A stretch of DNA of 62,000 nt from Mesostigma viride (GCA_009746045.1 RPFO01000412.1:1212313-1274312), one strand, 5' to 3'. Positions 44,601 to 53,183 are shown, counted from the stretch's first letter. A program made the numbers and translations. Notes: generated by a model from the sequence alone, not told the origin.

Positions 44601-46458
44601 ACGCTTCATACGGCTTCCGAGATTCACCGCCGCCAGCATCCTGCAATTTGTGCGACATGCATGCCGCGCACACGCTGTGCAGCTCTGCCGGGGTGTCAAG
44701 CATGGGGTTGCATTGGTATCATTGGCATGGGGGTGTATTGCTGATCGGTATCATCAAAGTTTTCCGTCTATGTTTGGGCGCCTGCCTATCACCCTATCAC
44801 TTGTAAAGAATCTCTTGCTTGCACATGTCTTAGTATTCACTGGCATCATGTCACTGGCATGGGGGAGCTGTTGACACCTGCCATTGACACCTGGCACTCG
44901 TGTCCTCCCTTGCCCATGCCCTCATCGTCCTCACCTCGCCGTGCTTGTTGAACAACGTGCTGGCGAATGCGTGCTGGCTAATGCGTGCTGGCGACTGTGC
45001 ACTCGCGTACTCGTGCGCAGCTGAAGGCCTTCCTTCGCGGCGAGCCGCTGCCGCGCACAGCGGACGAGATGGAGGCGCTTATGGCCACTGCACGGTGAGG
45101 GTCTGCCTGTGTTTGGGGGGGGCAGATGGTTTGCCGGGGGATGGGGCCAGAGGGGGCGCGCATGGCCACTGTCAGGTCAAGCGCGTGCCCGCGAACGTGC
45201 CGCAAGGGCTCTCCTGCTTGCGATGCTTGCGCCAGATTAGTAATTATTGTTGACCTCCCGCCATGTAGGAATGGTGTACATGTTTTCTTGGCTGAATTGT
45301 CGGATCCGTGTCGGTGACCATGGCTTGCCGTCAGGCGCTTGTGCAGATGTTAGTTTGGCGCAGCCCCATTGTGCCTGGCTGCATGCATGACATACGCACG
45401 TCTTCTGAGGTAAGCGCACCGTCCACCCCTCGCGATGGCCCTTGCCCATCGACTCGGTTGCCTCATATTTCCCACTCGTGTTCTATGTGGGAGCGGCCGC
45501 CCCTTGCTCACGCGCATGCTGACATGACCACCTCTTCCCTCTCTGCCGCGCTCCACACACGCTGGTCCACGTTGCAGGTCGGTGGGCAAGGAGGTGGCGC
45601 GGGTGGAGAAGGAGACGCAGCAGTACTGGATTCACCAGTACTTCAAGATGCAGCCCCCTGGCAGGGTTTTTGATGCCATCATGCTGCGCTGCGTGCGGGA
45701 CGGCGAGCTCTTTGCGTCGGTTCTACTCGTGCAGGTAGGCGGAACTGCTGCAGGTAGGTGGCACTGGTGCAGGTGAGCAGCACTGGTGCTGCCTCGGCAT
45801 GCGCTGTGTGCCGCAGCATGACCTGGCATGGCCAAGCCAGACGTTGTCGGGACAGGTAGAGAGACTCTAGTTGGTATGCTGGGTTTCTGCAGTGGTATGG
45901 CTGGTTCGTGGGGATGGGGGTGGTCATCGTGGTCGCAGGCTTTAGAGCGGCAGGACTGCTGGCGGAATGTAAGCGGTGCTCTGGGTGGGGTAGATGCGGA
46001 AGTCCAGTAAGGCTGCATGACTTGGCTGCAGGAGTAGACTGCCTGGGATCAGGCAAGCCATTGCAGGGTGGTTTGGAGCGAGGCTGCGAAGTGACATCTG
46101 TGTTTGTGGGTTCTTTGTAGATGCGGCAATAGTTGTGGGCAATCGTGGAAGACTCTCTTCCTTTGTATGATGCTCCGCGTGCTATAATTGGTTCATGTTC
46201 AACCAGGGTTATTTTTCAGTAGTAGCTTTGTTGATATTCTGAACATAGCTTTGTTGATATTCTGGTGTTTATCATGCTCGTAATTCTTTATCTGTTCTGC
46301 TTTGTACATATTTTGGCATCTCTTTTCTTTTTTTGAAGATTGGCTACGAGCTGACCGTCAGGCTGAAGACCATGCCGAAAGTGGGCTCTACTGTGCAGCT
46401 GGTTGTCCAAGATGCAGACCCTCGGACAAGGACTCTACGTTTTCGCCATATAGCGTAG
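26678..46458 (+). CDS. RNR1: Organellar 3'-5' exoribonuclease, RNase R/II family (12 exons)
   Basis: Exons: 26678-26971, 27453-27575, 34854-34940, 35453-35803, 37106-37291, 40362-40537, 41317-41764, 42540-42694, 43356-43464, 45021-45094, 45578-45734, 46339-46458. All introns are GT-AG, phases agree, and the product is 759 residues. The enzyme degrades and trims RNA 3' ends (rRNA and mRNA maturation) in chloroplasts, and in plants also mitochondria. Landmarks: Arg/Ser-rich leader; KGMMVEFRRDG and SIKPQQIEFVLPGG near the N-terminus; RNB domain from about 348, with IDSEETTEVDDALS giving the acidic metal cluster D362, E368, D370, D371; RRCMV...MRHSSLGLDGYVQFSSPIRRYSD with R633/R634; C-terminal S1-like strands. 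The exon-by-exon order matches plant RNR1. The start is uncertain: ATGs at 26588 (789 residues) and 26234 are also in frame. I prefer 26678 because it gives a typical short transit peptide. A TGTAA lies at 46622. Confidence 0.92.
27930..33639. repeat. 26-bp satellite in RNR1 intron 2, ~220 copies (5.7 kb)
   Basis: The unit reads GAAAGCTGCGCATGGATACC plus CCCTTT. Almost all variation is at two sites: GAAAGC or GACAGC, and CTGCGC or CTGGGC, giving four unit types in an irregular order. Occasional units lack one C (25 bp), and a few read CTGGTC. The minus-strand unit has no stop, so the period of 26 leaves all three frames open for up to 1903 codons. No spacer sequence lies between units. Confidence 0.98.
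33880..34232. repeat. ~85-bp tandem repeat, 4-5 copies, RNR1 intron 2
   Basis: Units contain CCCATGG(C/T)ATC(G/C)TCGTAG, TTCGTCATCACCATCATC, a C-run, and ATGTCTTGTTCCCCGTCGCA, then AATGTCCTGCTTTA. Copies start near 33890, 33975, 34058, 34140 and 34220. Length differences come mainly from the C-run. Confidence 0.9.
34233..34515. repeat. CATCAC/CATCAT triplet-rich tract
   Basis: About 280 bp of imperfect CAN triplets (CATCAC, CATCAT, GTCAAC, TTCAAC). It seems to have expanded from the CATCACCATCATC present in the neighbouring 85-bp units. The spurious open frames here encode His-rich or Asp/Gly-rich strings. Confidence 0.85.
34700..34850 (+). repeat. C-rich pyrimidine tract before RNR1 exon 3
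   Basis: Runs of 7-10 C alternate with TCCCCTGTCCTGGTGCC units, three times from about 34730 to 34785. This leads into the splice acceptor CATGTGCAG at 34845-34853. It acts, at least positionally, as a very long polypyrimidine tract. Confidence 0.75.
35787..36305 (+). repeat. 97-bp tandem repeat containing RNR1 exon 4 end and its donor, 6 copies
   Basis: Exon 4 ends GGGACGTGGCCGAGGAG followed by the donor GTGGGCGCGG. This boundary recurs at 35884, 35980, 36077, 36174 and 36271 (spacing 97, 96, 97, 97, 97). The rest of each unit is the following intron sequence (ttctcagtatatgtcatcgc and on). Copy 2 has GTGAGCGCGG, a better donor consensus than the first. Only the first donor keeps the RNR1 frame; reading on runs into a stop at 35939-35941. 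Confidence 0.95.
36508..36602. repeat. 47-bp direct duplication in RNR1 intron 4
   Basis: The stretch TGTGTGGCGCGCGTGATACA through ccgctgattgcatctgcg occurs twice, starting near 36508 and 36555, with three base differences. Confidence 0.85.
37507..40248. repeat. 17-bp satellite in RNR1 intron 5, ~160 copies (2.7 kb)
   Basis: The unit is CCCCTGTGCCCTCTCTT, with a main variant GCTCTCTCTT for GCCCTCTCTT, plus rare changes (TACCCC, TCGCC, TTTCCC). The plus strand is 14-15/17 pyrimidine and stop-free, which yields overlapping spurious ORFs of more than 900 codons in all three plus frames. The array ends about 115 bp before the acceptor of exon 6. Confidence 0.98.
40548..40885 (+). repeat. 28/29-bp tandem repeat in RNR1 intron 6, ~8 copies
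   Basis: Units read GGATGGATGGGTGGTGGGCA followed by (A)ACGCATGC. The intron sequence right after the exon 6 donor (gaatgggtggtgggcagtcg at about 40558) already has this form, so the array appears to be copied from the donor-proximal intron. Confidence 0.9.
41745..41975 (+). repeat. Degenerate copies of RNR1 exon 7 end plus donor in intron 7
   Basis: The exon ends GAGTACATGGTGCTG with donor GTGAGG. The next 200 bp contain GAGTACATGGTGCTAGTGAG (41779), GAGTACTTGGTGCTGGTGAG (41805), and weaker TAAATGGTGCTGGTGAGAG (about 41848), AAATGATGTTGGTGAGGG (about 41924) and GAGTACAGGGTGCTGGGGAG (about 41960). They are separated by G-runs of varying length. Confidence 0.88.
42064..42490. repeat. Poly-G run, (AGC)n and a 51-bp tandem repeat in intron 7
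   Basis: A run of about 18 G lies at 42065-42082 and (AGC)8 near 42206-42230. A unit starting GTGCCTCGCTTGCTGCGTGG then follows four times at a strict 51-bp spacing (42300, 42351, 42402, 42453). As 51 is a multiple of 3, the minus frame shows a 17-residue repeat, but it is intronic. Confidence 0.9.
43700..44170. repeat. ~42-bp sequence present three times around the telomere tract
   Basis: AATGGAACGGACAATTATGT followed by GCAGTCTGGTTGGCTGGC occurs at about 43702, 44068 and 44132. The first two copies are each followed directly by TTTAGGG repeats; the third ends the structure. This looks like a duplication of the insertion point. Confidence 0.93.
43742..44068. repeat. Interstitial telomere tract (TTTAGGG)~46 in RNR1 intron 9
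   Basis: About 46 units of GTTTAGG, almost perfect, with two TTTACGG variants near the left end (about 43757-43772). TTTAGGG is the telomere repeat of land plants and many green algae. It lies wholly inside an intron of a conserved gene, so it is not a chromosome end here. A further three units occur at about 44108-44131. Confidence 0.97.
45070..45180 (+). repeat. Copy of RNR1 exon 10 end in intron 10
   Basis: The exon ends GGCGCTTATGGCCACTGCACG before GTGAGG (45094/45095). At about 45156-45178 the intron has GGCGCGCATGGCCACTGTCA followed by GGTCAAG. This is one further, weaker example of exon-end copying. Confidence 0.6.
45728..45792 (+). repeat. Three 5' splice sites in 19-bp tandem repeat, RNR1 exon 11
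   Basis: CAG/GTAGGC at 45735, CAG/GTAGGT at 45754 and CAG/GTGAGC at 45773 follow one another at exactly 19-bp spacing, each within a (T/G)GTGCAG or CTGCAG context. Only the first keeps the frame into exon 12 (19 is not a multiple of 3). The second and third match the donor consensus as well as or better than the first. Confidence 0.85.
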
Positions 46459-46504
46459 CTTGATTTGCGAGTACCTGCAACACTGCCCCGCTTGACGAGC
46501 CATG

Positions 46505-46745
46505 CGGCAATGGGTTTCTCCGTGACTCCCGAACGGGAGCATGAGTTTAATGGGCTTAGACTTTCCAAGTACCTTTTGATAATCCTCTATTTAAAAGTCG
46601 GGTGATCAAAGGGCCGTGCTTTGTAACGATATGCAAATGACGCCTGCACTGCCAACAAAAATACAGACTTTTTTGTACGGTAGAAATTTAATTAATTCAT
46701 TAATTAAACGCGTGCTCCCATTCAGGAGTCAGGAGTATTACAATA
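46505..46745. repeat. Two worn LINE-tail modules after RNR1
   Basis: At 46516-46552 is CTCCGTGACTCCCGAACGGGAG followed by catgagtttaatgg. At 46688-46735 is TTAATTAATTCATTAATTAA followed by the hairpin sequence in the opposite orientation. Both match the (TTAA)n-hairpin module at 2.1, 2.9 and 3.2 kb. The RNR1 3' UTR seems to run into the first one. Confidence 0.6.
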
Positions 46746-46776
46746 TTATATTTGCCTCTCCATACAGTATATGGCT

Positions 46777-46949
46777 CCATCATGGTGGTGCAGGTGCACC
46801 TTGTGCACCCAGAGCAGGTGATAGTTGTACATCCTCCACCTGCAGGTTGTGGCCCTGATTGTATTACAAACCCATAGATGTCCCTTTCTCAGGGCTATGT
46901 GTTACATATGCTCCCAACGGAGCTATGATTTTAATTAATTAATTAATTA
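46777..46949 (+). repeat. Dispersed 175-bp repeat ending in (TTAA)n, copy 2
   Basis: Nearly identical to 7389-7563, with a few substitutions and a 4-base deletion. It ends in GCTCCCAACGGAGCTATGAT and a TTAATTAATTAA run. The next element begins directly after the run. Confidence 0.75.
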
Positions 46950-48372
46950 ATCGGATTTCTTTGAAAAGAGTTTCTCGAAGTGAGGCGGGGAATAAGGCCG
47001 CTCACGGGAGCCGCCTGGATGGTCGGCTGAACCGGGCGGGTTTGGCAGATGTAACCGGATTTGGCTAATGGCTGGCGACCTGGAATTGTTAGTAGGGGCA
47101 GTGGCCCTATTGTGCTACAATCTCGAAACAATCTTATGCTTAAAGTTTGACAGGGCCGGGTTTGTTGAACCGGTTTGTTGAATGATAATTAGAACCTTTC
47201 GGAAAGGGTATTTGATTGGTTGTTGTTTTTGTGGTACGGTAGGTGTCGCTACATTCTCAGGTTGGCGTGTTAAGTTAAGCTCGGTTGCTGATGTCAGCCC
47301 CGTGCTAGGGCAGTTTGACTACTTTGGCGGCGTAGTGACATTGTTGTGGTCTTTTTTCTTGTAAACGTTGGCTGAGCGCCGACGGCTGAGGCTATGGCGG
47401 TACAAGAAGTGCCTCACCAGCCTTGCGCTCAGCATGGGTGCGGGGCTAAAATTTGTTAACCAAATTTCCGGCATCCATGATCCCTGGCTGCTTAAGGCGG
47501 TTGGGATTCATGGCTGCCACTGGCCCGGAATTAATGTCCGGGTGATCGGGGTTTAAATGCGAAGCGGGGGCTGATGCATTATTTAATGGCTGGTTTGTTT
47601 GAAAGAAACGGCCAGCTGGCCGGGTTGGGCAAGGGCTAGCTTGCTTGATGGTTCCGTACCTGGGGATGCTTGCGCCTCGGGTTGGGCTGTCGGCAGGCTG
47701 GCCTGCCTTTGAGTTGTCTCGTACCTGGAAATGCTTGCATTCCGGGTTGGGCTTGGCTTGAGGGCCGCCGCGGCTCGGGGGGGTAAAAAATTTAAGTCAC
47801 CGTTGTGGGACACGGAGCCTCGGCGCAGGAGGCAAGGGCTGAAAGCCAACTTGATTTCGTAATCAGTGGTATTTCCACTTTTTTGTACGGAAGGAGTGTT
47901 TATGTGCTCGGCACTAGGTTGGTTGCTCTTCAAAAAAGTTGTAAACTGGGCGTCGGCTGGAATCAGCGGCGCCAGTCAGCAGCTTTTGCTTTGACTTTGT
48001 GTTCCGCGACAGCACCCCTTAGCGGACCAGAGAAGAGGTCGGCAACGAGGTCAGCGGGGGCCCCCGAGTGGGGTCAAAAATGCGAGCTGTGTCGATTGAC
48101 AGTGCATGAATTTTTGTGCATTCACAGTCGCTGGGAATTAAATCTGTTTTCTGGCAACGGAGAGCGCCCATCGCGACAGGACAGCTTTTGACGGGAAAGG
48201 AAATGGTGCTTCTTTAGCGGACCGGAGGGCCAGGAAGGGGAGGTTGGGTAATCGCGAGCCATGCCTAAGGAGTTCTTAATAGCGGTTCTGTAACCGCTAC
48301 CTGTCTGTATGCATCTACTTATTGTTTTAACAAAGATGCTGGTGACTATGGTGAGCAAACGGGTGTATGAAT
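46950..48372. mobile_element. Unclassified repeat element, full copy
   Basis: It begins CGGATTTCTTTGAAAAGAG and ends GCAAACGGGTGTATGAAT. Its first 413 bp (46950-47362) and last 127 bp (48246-48372) recur in the next copy with no difference that I can see. The interior has no recognised domain, and the open frames are short. I see no terminal inverted repeats and no LTR-like TG...CA ends. It may be a SINE-like or otherwise non-autonomous element. Confidence 0.6.
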
Positions 48373-48947
48373 CGGATTTCTTTGAAAAGAGTTTCTCGAA
48401 GTGAGGCGGGGAATAAGGCCGCTCACGGGAGCCGCCTGGATGGTCGGCTGAACCGGGCGGGTTTGGCAGATGTAACCGGATTTGGCTAATGGCTGGCGAC
48501 CTGGAATTGTTAGTAGGGGCAGTGGCCCTATTGTGCTACAATCTCGAAACAATCTTATGCTTAAAGTTTGACAGGGCCGGGTTTGTTGAACCGGTTTGTT
48601 GAATGATAATTAGAACCTTTCGGAAAGGGTATTTGATTGGTTGTTGTTTTTGTGGTACGGTAGGTGTCGCTACATTCTCAGGTTGGCGTGTTAAGTTAAG
48701 CTCGGTTGCTGATGTCAGCCCCGTGCTAGGGCAGTTTGACTACTTTGGCGGCGTAGTGACATTGTTGTGGTCTTTTTTCTTGTCCCACCCACCCACCCTC
48801 TTTGGTGGCCTGGTCTGCGCGGGTAATCGCGAGCCATGCCTAAGGAGTTCTTAATAGCGGTTCTGTAACCGCTACCTGTCTGTATGCATCTACTTATTGT
48901 TTTAACAAAGATGCTGGTGACTATGGTGAGCAAACGGGTGTATGAAT
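48371..48947. mobile_element. Same element, second head-to-tail copy with internal deletion
   Basis: It starts directly at the end of the first copy (sharing AT). It repeats the 413-bp left part (48371-48783), replaces about 880 bp of interior by a 37-bp CCACCC-rich filler, and repeats the 127-bp right part (48821-48947). The apparent identity of the shared parts implies a recent event. Confidence 0.75.
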
Positions 48948-49088
48948 ACAGTATATAATGACCGGCGCAGGAAAATAAACTAGACCGCTGTCAATAAAAA
49001 CATCTAGCGCAGTTGCGCAGGCCTGTTCCGAAAGCCTGGGACCTCGGGAGCAATACCAGAAGCTCAAGCCTGACTTTGTTGTGTTGTT

Positions 49089-50798
49089 CTAGCACGGCAA
49101 ATGGCAGGTGCTGTTGCCAGCAAATGTGTCAAACGTCGGACCCAGCACGCGCTCGCACGTCCGGAACTTGTCGGCCACCTGCCAGCTGCTATCCAGCATG
49201 TACCGCGGCATGCTCGGCTGCGCGTTGTAATCCAGGCCCAGCCACCCTGTGTAGGCCTCGCTATAGTTCAACACGCCCGCCTCAATCAGCCCACCATACC
49301 GCTCGTGGACGGCCTTCTTATGGGCATCTGGGCTGAGGTGCCCTGTCTTGTGGTTGGTCGAATGCGCCTCATTGAGCACCCAGATATCTCCCAGCACCAA
49401 CGTGGCAAAGTCGAAGCAGGTCATGCCCGCCCACCAGCACTCCAGGGACCCCCACCAGGTGGCGTCGTCCAGGTTGTGCAGCGGCAGCAGCACGGGCACC
49501 GCGCGCCGGTGGAGCGCCATGAAGCACAAGTCCACCTGGCGCGCCGCAAATAGCCTCAGGGGAAAACCACGGGCTTCTGCTTGCTGCTGCGGCGGCTGCT
49601 GCTGCGGTTCGCTGCCCTTCTCCGCGGTTGGGGCAGGACCAGGCTGATTCTGCTGGCTGCTGTTACCTGCGATCAGGCCTTGGCTAGGCTGCAGCTGCTG
49701 CGGGTCGCTGTCATTACCCGCGGTTGGGGCCGGACCAGACTGATTCTGCTGGCTGCTGTTACCTGCAATCAGAACTGGGCCAGGCTGCAGCTGCTGGTGC
49801 TGGTTGCTGCCATTACCTGCGTGTTTGGCCACGCTCGGCTGCTGCATGGTCACATACACGACTGCCTCCCTGGGCTTGAAGATGACGGGGGGGTTACACG
49901 TCAACATTACCAGCCCAGATGTACCTACCCTCTTCTTGTTACTCTTCTTGAACCAGGTGATTGATTGCTGGCAGCGGTTTTGAACAGGTGGGTCGCCCCC
50001 ACCCTTCTTGTTCACTGGCAAAGTGTCCATGGGCTGGCAGGTTAGGAGTGGGGGAGGGGCCGGGCTCACAAATGGCAATGACGCAGTGCCAGGTGACGCA
50101 GTCATGTTTCCCGCAGGCGGCACCATCTGGGACCCATCAACGCGCGACGCGTCGTTGCCGTTCCGCTTCGCTTGGGAGCAGAGCAGCCGGGTCTTCTTTT
50201 CGTCTGGCAATGGGGGTGGGGGTGGGCTGATCCGCTTGCCACCCGGCTTATACCCAGGGACAATCACTGGCGCTTGCAGCGAGAGGATCGCCGCTTCAAA
50301 CGCCTCGTACGGCTCCAGCCCTTTGGGCATGAAGGCTGGGTTCTTCAGACCGAGCACGGTGTCCCAATCCGCCATGATCCAGTAGTCGTAGGCTGCGCCG
50401 CGCTCCGCCTCGATGCGGAACGCTTCCCGCGCGTTGTCGTTGCGCCCTCGGGTGAAGGTTTGGCTTGGGATGCGCAGACAGTAGAGTTTTCCAGGGCCCC
50501 TGTCCCACGTGAGACCGCACGGCTTGTCGTCGGGGGTGTAGATGACCAGGAGCAGATCCCCTTGCCCGTGAATCGGCTCTAAGACGCGCCGAATCCATGG
50601 CTCGCCATGCGCTTCATCGGGAATATTGACCATGTACAACACACGTTGCGAGATGGCGCCGGATCCTCCCTCGGTCCCGCCAGATACGTGGACTATAATG
50701 CGGATGAACAGTGCGAGCAATAGCGCATGGACGGCATTGCTTGGACGCGCAGCAGACCATTGCTTACACTGAATGTGTGCACCGGTGTAGATCCGCAT
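49089..50798 (-). CDS. Probable membrane-anchored glycosyltransferase-like protein
   Basis: A single-exon open frame of 569 residues. A hydrophobic segment at about 22-38 (AVHALLLALFIRIIVHV) after a short basic start fits a type II signal anchor, so the bulk would be luminal or extracellular. Residues 53-150 look like a nucleotide-sugar-transferase fold: strands LYMVNIP and DLLLVIYTPDD, then RGRNDNAREAFRIEAE and YDYWIMADWDTVL. The DWD at 144-146 could be a DxD-type metal site. A low-complexity middle (about 185-430) is Pro/Gln/Asn-rich, with two copies of a segment starting IAGNSSQQNQ and several N-glycosylation sequons. A conserved-looking C-terminal part follows (WWGSLECWWAGMTCFDFATL, Cys-rich end CHLPC). 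I do not recognise a named family and the function is inferred. The long uninterrupted frame, TM segment and two ordered flanks support a real gene. Confidence 0.65.
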   Translation of the reverse strand: MRIYTGAHIQCKQWSAARPSNAVHALLLALFIRIIVHVSGGTEGGSGAISQRVLYMVNIPDEAHGEPWIRRVLEPIHGQGDLLLVIYTPDDKPCGLTWDRGPGKLYCLRIPSQTFTRGRNDNAREAFRIEAERGAAYDYWIMADWDTVLGLKNPAFMPKGLEPYEAFEAAILSLQAPVIVPGYKPGGKRISPPPPPLPDEKKTRLLCSQAKRNGNDASRVDGSQMVPPAGNMTASPGTASLPFVSPAPPPLLTCQPMDTLPVNKKGGGDPPVQNRCQQSITWFKKSNKKRVGTSGLVMLTCNPPVIFKPREAVVYVTMQQPSVAKHAGNGSNQHQQLQPGPVLIAGNSSQQNQSGPAPTAGNDSDPQQLQPSQGLIAGNSSQQNQPGPAPTAEKGSEPQQQPPQQQAEARGFPLRLFAARQVDLCFMALHRRAVPVLLPLHNLDDATWWGSLECWWAGMTCFDFATLVLGDIWVLNEAHSTNHKTGHLSPDAHKKAVHERYGGLIEAGVLNYSEAYTGWLGLDYNAQPSMPRYMLDSSWQVADKFRTCERVLGPTFDTFAGNSTCHLPC

Positions 50799-51286
50799 AC
50801 GTTGAACACAGCTCCTTGTTAAGATAGGCTTGTCCTGCCGTTGGCGCTATCCATAGAGCACAAGCCATGTTTAGCGTTCATAACTCTAGACAATTTATGA
50901 TCCATTTTAAAAGGATGCTAGTCTTCGGTGGACAAATAAACTTGCTGATAATTGGGCAAGGCTATTGCCTCTCCGCCCTCGTCCGCCCTGCGCCAACCGA
51001 TTAAAAAGGCAAATACCATATTTAACCGCATCGTGGCCATAAAAAAATGCCCGCCGAATTCATGGGCATGTGGTACGCCATTGCGTACGTAATTATGAAC
51101 TCACGTCCACCAAGACCGCCATACACGTCTGGCCTGCGCTGGTTGTCTCTTTGATACTCGTCGATTACTCATCGACTTGTAGGCATGTAATTACACCCCC
51201 CGCATTGGTAGGTTTACTCAATAATTATATATATTGTAGTTAATATGAGCCTGGGCGCCATGCAAACGATAAATAAAACAAAAGAA
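50799..51286. other. AT-rich upstream region
   Basis: Probable promoter region of the gene ending at 49089. No other gene is seen. At 51128-51155 is a plus-orientation copy of the dispersed core CTGGCCTGCGCTGGTTGTCT, also found near 1861, 2396 and 10735. Confidence 0.4.
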
Positions 51287-51606
51287 TTTTAATTACCGTA
51301 GTGGCTCTTATATCAGTACGCCTAATTATGTACGAATCGACCCCGTACAGGCCGAAAAAAAAACTCCTTCCGGCCTCGTACATCCCAAGATATCACCCTC
51401 AGATGCTACTATATACGTATTAGGGGCTTCCATCTGTTGTCCCTAGGGTACTGCCTCCCAAATATACCTACGATATACCCTTATGATATACCTACGTACA
51501 CTAAGAAAAAATCCCAAAACCCCCGTACGCGTAACAAAAATCGCTAAAAGCCCTCGTACGATAATTAAGCGTACACATACAAGAGCCACTACGGTAGCTT
51601 AATTCC
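51287..51606. mobile_element. Small foldback/MITE-like element
   Basis: The left arm (51287-51338) and right arm (51553-51606) are inverted copies sharing TACCGTAGTGGCTCTT, then (A/G)TAT, GTACGC and TTAATTAT/CTAATTAT in order. About 215 bp of AT-rich interior is full of TATACC and TACGTA motifs. No coding capacity. Confidence 0.65.
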
Positions 51607-52061
51607 CGAGTGTACTGACCTGTAGTTTTTGAAGCTACCAAACAAATAAAGAAAGTGTAAATAAATTGTTTGACTGCCAAGAGCGCTTCTTCTGCGGTAA
51701 AAAACAAGAAATATTAAATCTCTGGCTGAAAAATGTGCTTTTACTAGCCGTAAGAGCAGTGCATCCGGCTGGGTTATACAAAACAAACAAAGAATTATCA
51801 AATTTCGCAGCCGGTTTAACGGTTGTTCGGTAACCAAACAAACAAACTAATAGTTAATTAATTGGGCGGACACAGTAGCACTTTCAACCAATAAAACGCT
51901 AATGTCTAATTCCGAAGGGCCTTTTGGCTGAACTGAATTAAAACTACCATTACGACATACTCTATGGCCTCTCAACAGCGGTGTAACGTGCAAAAGTCCA
52001 CGGGGCTGCACATCGGGAGAGGATCCTCCCCCCGCTTATCACTCCCTAATCTGCCTGTGAC
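51607..52061. other. AT-rich spacer
   Basis: No gene. Short minus-strand open frames have no recognisable content. A TTAATTAATTGGGCGGAC stretch at about 51857 may be a worn retroelement end. Confidence 0.35.
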
Positions 52062-53165
52062 ATGGGCCGGTCCAGCCAGACGGTCACCACCTATTACACA
52101 ACTGCCCTATCGGCTGCACTATGGATGGACGTCTTGCTGAACACCCCACCTTTTTGTATGACAACACAACACACAGTGGCAAACTCACAGGCATGCTCCA
52201 AGCGGCATCAAGATGGGCAGCGGTTCCCCGTCTCAGCTTACGGGGCAGGGTCCTCCTCACCAACCAAATGTTATTCTCCAAAGTGCTCTACTACTGCCAA
52301 GGTCACCCACCTAACGAGTACACCACCAAGATCATCCAACGAATCGGCAGCAATTTTGTTTGGAAACAGCAGGGTATCATAACACACACGGTGCCGGGAT
52401 GGATCGATCGGGACATGTCCTATATGCCATGGGTTCAAGGAGGCTTGGGCTTACATAATATGGAGTGGCGTTTATGGTCAGTGTACACCAAACAGATCCT
52501 AACCGCTTTCATAGGCGTAAACGCACACCCGTGGTTGTATGTTGGCACAAGAAGCTTTCGCCACAACCTATACCCACACCAATGGTACATCATGGCACTT
52601 GGGGGCAGCAATACTTACATGTGCGCTCACTTCGTACAAAGGCTTATCATGGTACTGGGCACGTATGTGGAAGGGTTATAAGAACCTAAAACCGGACAGA
52701 ATTGCTCACCCTACCACGCGGGAAGAGGTGGCACGCCAACCATTATACTTCAATGATTTGCTGCGCGATATGTTACGTCGCGTAACAATTCGTTGTAGTT
52801 ACGGACGTAAATTAGGTCCCTTGCCTCGGTTGTCCCTAGGTTTACGTGTAGTTCCTACTGGGACACTATTGTCCTCGTAACAGTACTGTGGTACATTGGG
52901 TGCCTTTGGGCGCCGCGCCGCGTACTTTATTAGTGGTCCTTATCCTTTGGTAGAATGTAGTGGACCAGCGTGCATCTGTGTCTGTGCCGGTGCATCTGTA
53001 GGCGAGGGCCATGTCGGCCCGAGCGTGTTGGACCGTTGGTGACCATTTATGCACGTTCTACTACCCCTCGTGTGTTCACTCGGCGTGTGTTAAATGAATT
53101 AACACATATAGGCTTGGGTCACGGCAGTGTAGTGTGTTTCCTTCCTCTATTCCTGGAATAAACGG
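52062..53165 (+). mobile_element. LINE fragment: C-terminal part of a reverse transcriptase polyprotein
   Basis: The 186-codon frame at 52121-52681 and its continuation in another frame resemble the region downstream of the RT palm in L1-like elements. It has SLRGRVLLTNQMLFSKVLYY, then IIQRIGSNFVWKQQ, then WVQGGLGLHNMEWRL. The GGLG box and the spacing from the LSL.GR..L block are characteristic. The rest to about 53160 would be the element's 3' UTR, ending GGAATAAACGGGTTTGGG. The N-terminal RT and endonuclease are absent, so it is truncated. Confidence 0.65.
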
Positions 53166-53183
53166 GTTTGGGTAAATGGTTGT

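Noticed and set aside
46950-48947. LTR retrotransposon with the 413-bp repeats as LTRs
   Set aside because: The repeats lack TG...CA ends and a primer-binding site. A 127-bp right part is also duplicated in the same order, so a head-to-tail dimer explains the data better.
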